A stretch of DNA of 33,562 bases from Actinomycetes bacterium. Lineage in GTDB: Bacteria; Actinomycetota; Acidimicrobiia; Acidimicrobiales; SZUA-35. Shown here piece by piece: positions 32,090 to 33,562 of the stretch. A model generated the notes under the pieces. It saw only the letters and a program-made list of their open reading frames with translations. It ran no database searches and was not told the origin of the DNA. Location of the stretch: the NCBI GenBank assembly GCA_024280015.1, contig JAJRQY010000056.1, positions 1 through 33,562 on the forward strand, given 5' to 3'. The position numbers and the translations under genes were made by a program. The first letter of the stretch is position 1; each line of letters starts with the position of its first letter.

Positions 32090-32838
32090 CCGATCTGCTC
32101 TTCCTTCATGACGCGTATCGAAACGAGTTCGAGGCGGTGGTCACCGAGGTGGGTGAGTCTACTTCTGACCGGGTCGAGATTGCCCTGGACCAGACCTGCT
32201 TCTATCCAACGGGTGGGGGCCAGCCGCATGACACTGGCACGCTCATGATCGAGGGAACTAGCCATGAGGTCAGCAAGGTTCGAAAGTCTGGCGACCTGGT
32301 TTGGCACACCATCAGCTTTCCTGAGAACAAGACCGACCTGTCCGGCCAATCACCATCGATCGGCGACAAGGTCACAGCCAAGGTCGACTGGGAACGCCGC
32401 CACCAACTCATGCGGACCCATACCGCCATGCACATCTTGTGTGGAGTGATCTGGAATGAATACGGCAAGGCGGTTACCGGAGGAAACATGGAACCGCTCA
32501 GTGCCAGGATGGACTTCGAGTTCGATCCGTTGCCCGAAGGTTTTGGTCAGCGTGTTCAGGATCTGGTCAACGAGGAGATCGCCAAGAACCTTCCCATCGA
32601 GGTCTCCTTCTTGCCCCGAGACACCGCACTGGCCGATGATGACCTGATCCGGACCAAGGTCAATCTCATCCCCGACTTCGTGACCGAGATCCGGGTGGTC
32701 GATATTGTGGGGCTCGACAAGCAAGCCGACGGTGGAACCCATGTGCGGGCAACCGGCGAGGTCGGCACTTTTGAAGTGGTGAAAACCCAATCCAAGGGCA
32801 AGGGCAACAAGCGAGTCCGAATCGCCCTTCACGACTAG
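32086..32838 (+). CDS. AlaX-type alanyl-tRNA editing protein
   Basis: 250 residues, matching the AlaX-M class (AlaRS beta-barrel plus editing domain, no glycine-rich C-Ala). FYPTGGGQPHDTG (about 39-51) marks the N-terminal barrel. RTHTAMHIL supplies the zinc HxxxH (His112, His116). The second zinc motif, normally CxxxH, reads D215-GGTH219, so Asp replaces Cys. I recall Asp at this place in some bacterial AlaX proteins but cannot check it. AlaX hydrolyses Ser-tRNA(Ala) or Gly-tRNA(Ala) mischarged by AlaRS. It is coupled by ATGA to a molybdenum-hydroxylase operon, an unexpected context. A role in hydrolysing another thioester- or ester-linked product of that pathway is conceivable but speculative. 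Confidence 0.88.
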   Translation: MTDLLFLHDAYRNEFEAVVTEVGESTSDRVEIALDQTCFYPTGGGQPHDTGTLMIEGTSHEVSKVRKSGDLVWHTISFPENKTDLSGQSPSIGDKVTAKVDWERRHQLMRTHTAMHILCGVIWNEYGKAVTGGNMEPLSARMDFEFDPLPEGFGQRVQDLVNEEIAKNLPIEVSFLPRDTALADDDLIRTKVNLIPDFVTEIRVVDIVGLDKQADGGTHVRATGEVGTFEVVKTQSKGKGNKRVRIALHD

Positions 32839-32849
32839 CAGGATCACCA

Positions 32850-33407
32850 ATGAATTCTCCGGCGGCAAGAGATCGTTCGTCCCTTTTCCCACTCCTCTAT
32901 CAGTCCACCGCAGGGACCTTCTTGGTTCTAGTGACGACTGGGGTATTCCTGTTCTTCTTCTATCAGCCTTCGGCGGCAGCATCCTGGGGCGACCTGTACG
33001 ACATCTCTGATACTGGCTCAATCAGCCAGACCGTCCAGATAGTGCATCGCTGGTCCAGCTTCTTGCTGGTCCTCCTAGGTCTGGGAACAGCGATGGCTGG
33101 TCTGGCCCAACGGGGCTTGTCGCTCGGGCGTCGCTTGGGGCTCCTGACCCTCCCCGTCTTGGCTGGGGCTGGTTTGTTCTCTGGCCTTCTTCTTCCTTGG
33201 GAGCAGATGGCTCTCTATGCGGTAGAGGTGGGGACAAACATGCAGGGCTACCTCGTTGTCTTCGACGACAGGGTGAAATTCTTCCTCGGCGACCAGGGTG
33301 TAACCGGTACCGGATCCATGGCATGGTATCTGGGGGCCCACCTCGCCATCAGCCTGCTCATAGCCCTGGTCCTCGCTCTCGCCAGAGCGGTGACTACGCG
33401 TACGTAA
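32850..33407 (+). CDS. Small cytochrome-b-like membrane protein with a single haem-ligand pair
   Basis: 185 residues, with a ribosome site AGGA about 7 bases before the ATG at 32850. Four hydrophobic segments are visible (about 18-38, 63-85, 96-115, 158-180). The second to fourth align with helices B-D of cytochrome b. His66 (QIVHRW) matches the first His of helix B, GLLLPWEQMAL matches the conserved LPWGQMS turn, and His164 (GAHLAI) matches the first His of helix D; His66-His164 spacing is 98, against 99 in bovine cytochrome b. The second His of each helix (14 residues later) is Thr80 and Ala178, so only one b-type haem (the bL-like site) can be ligated. It is 11 bp after alaX and may be the membrane acceptor for the hydroxylase. 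Function is inferred. Confidence 0.7.
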   Translation: MNSPAARDRSSLFPLLYQSTAGTFLVLVTTGVFLFFFYQPSAAASWGDLYDISDTGSISQTVQIVHRWSSFLLVLLGLGTAMAGLAQRGLSLGRRLGLLTLPVLAGAGLFSGLLLPWEQMALYAVEVGTNMQGYLVVFDDRVKFFLGDQGVTGTGSMAWYLGAHLAISLLIALVLALARAVTTRT

Positions 33408-33562
33408 TGCAGTTGAGGACCCACTAGCAGGATGCGGAAAATCGGGGCTTGTGGCCCGAGGAAATAATCGATGGGCCCGATCAACCGTTCCTGCGGGACT
33501 ATCTAGGTCCCGGTTCGGACCATACTGCCCGGCCCGGGCACAATAACCCCCGAGCCACGACC
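33408..33562. other. Right-edge 155-bp stretch without a gene
   Basis: No reading frame of useful length starts here. It has small inverted repeats: TCGGG/CCCGA (33442-33459), GGTCC/GGACC (33506-33521) and TGCCCGG-C-CCGGGCA (33526-33540). These may terminate the hydroxylase operon or belong to the promoter of a gene beyond the window. An ACTAGCAGGAT copy at 33423-33433 repeats the sequence in front of the cytochrome-like gene (32834-32844). Confidence 0.5.

Noticed and set aside
33500-33562. tRNA gene at the right edge (GGTTCGGACC resembles a T-arm)
   Set aside because: No matching acceptor, D-arm or anticodon stem can be built around it; the hairpins are better explained as simple inverted repeats.

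Overview
The window looks like a chromosomal segment of a moderately GC-rich actinobacterium, most plausibly from the Acidimicrobiia or a relative. This is an inference from several things: a large surface protein ending in an LAVTG-type sorting signal, many Ser/Thr/Glu-rich lipoproteins, an isobutyryl-CoA-mutase-type B12 enzyme with its GTPase, a CoxMSL-like molybdenum hydroxylase, and frequent GTG/TTG starts with 1-4 bp gene overlaps. I see no rRNA, tRNA, CRISPR array, integrase or insertion sequence. The left edge cuts into a 53-bp tandem repeat.

Layout. 1-1741 (minus): an AhpD-like peroxidase-family protein downstream of an AcuI/YhdH-type acryloyl-CoA reductase. 1855-3759 (minus): a secreted beta-propeller-like protein with two Fn3-like modules, divergent from an ArsR repressor (3895-4269). 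4346-8608 (minus): a 1,420-residue wall-anchored surface protein, convergent with arsR and separated from it by a strong hairpin. 9044-11599: a membrane-anchored coiled-coil protein, tail-to-tail with an MFS exporter that is co-transcribed with a MarR regulator. 11649-14798 (plus): an acyl-CoA mutase operon (large subunit, B12 subunit, MeaB-type GTPase) divergent from the MarR/MFS pair. Then comes a small lipoprotein (14946-15548). 15566-22441 (minus): a five-gene catabolic operon in the order SDR, FAD amine oxidase, LysR, HyuA, HyuB. Divergent from it, 22553-24596 (plus) encodes a soluble hybrid histidine kinase and a hotdog thioesterase, followed by two lipoproteins (24644-26747). 26744-28129 (minus): a PLP-dependent group II decarboxylase. 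28342-33407 (plus): a tightly coupled molybdenum-hydroxylase operon (Mo, FAD and 2Fe-2S subunits), then an AlaX tRNA-editing protein and a small cytochrome-b-like membrane protein.

How the genes work together (inference). The SDR-oxidase-HyuA-HyuB operon fits stepwise breakdown of a cyclic amide or N-methylated amino compound: ATP-dependent ring opening or amide hydrolysis by HyuAB, oxidation of a secondary or N-methyl amine by the FAD enzyme, and a dehydrogenase step by the SDR. The embedded LysR gene and a palindrome in the divergent promoter suggest the control. The mutase operon carries active-site residues of isobutyryl-CoA mutase, so it probably connects branched and straight C4 acyl-CoAs. 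The molybdenum hydroxylase lacks the CO-dehydrogenase active-site loop and should hydroxylate an organic substrate.

The most unexpected signals are three. First, short tandem duplications recur at gene ends and junctions (at least five places), in one case placing a mini-ORF directly in front of the B12-subunit gene. Second, the cytochrome-b-like protein keeps only one of the two haem-ligand pairs. Third, a molybdenum-hydroxylase operon is translationally coupled to an AlaX protein whose metal-site Cys is replaced by Asp.
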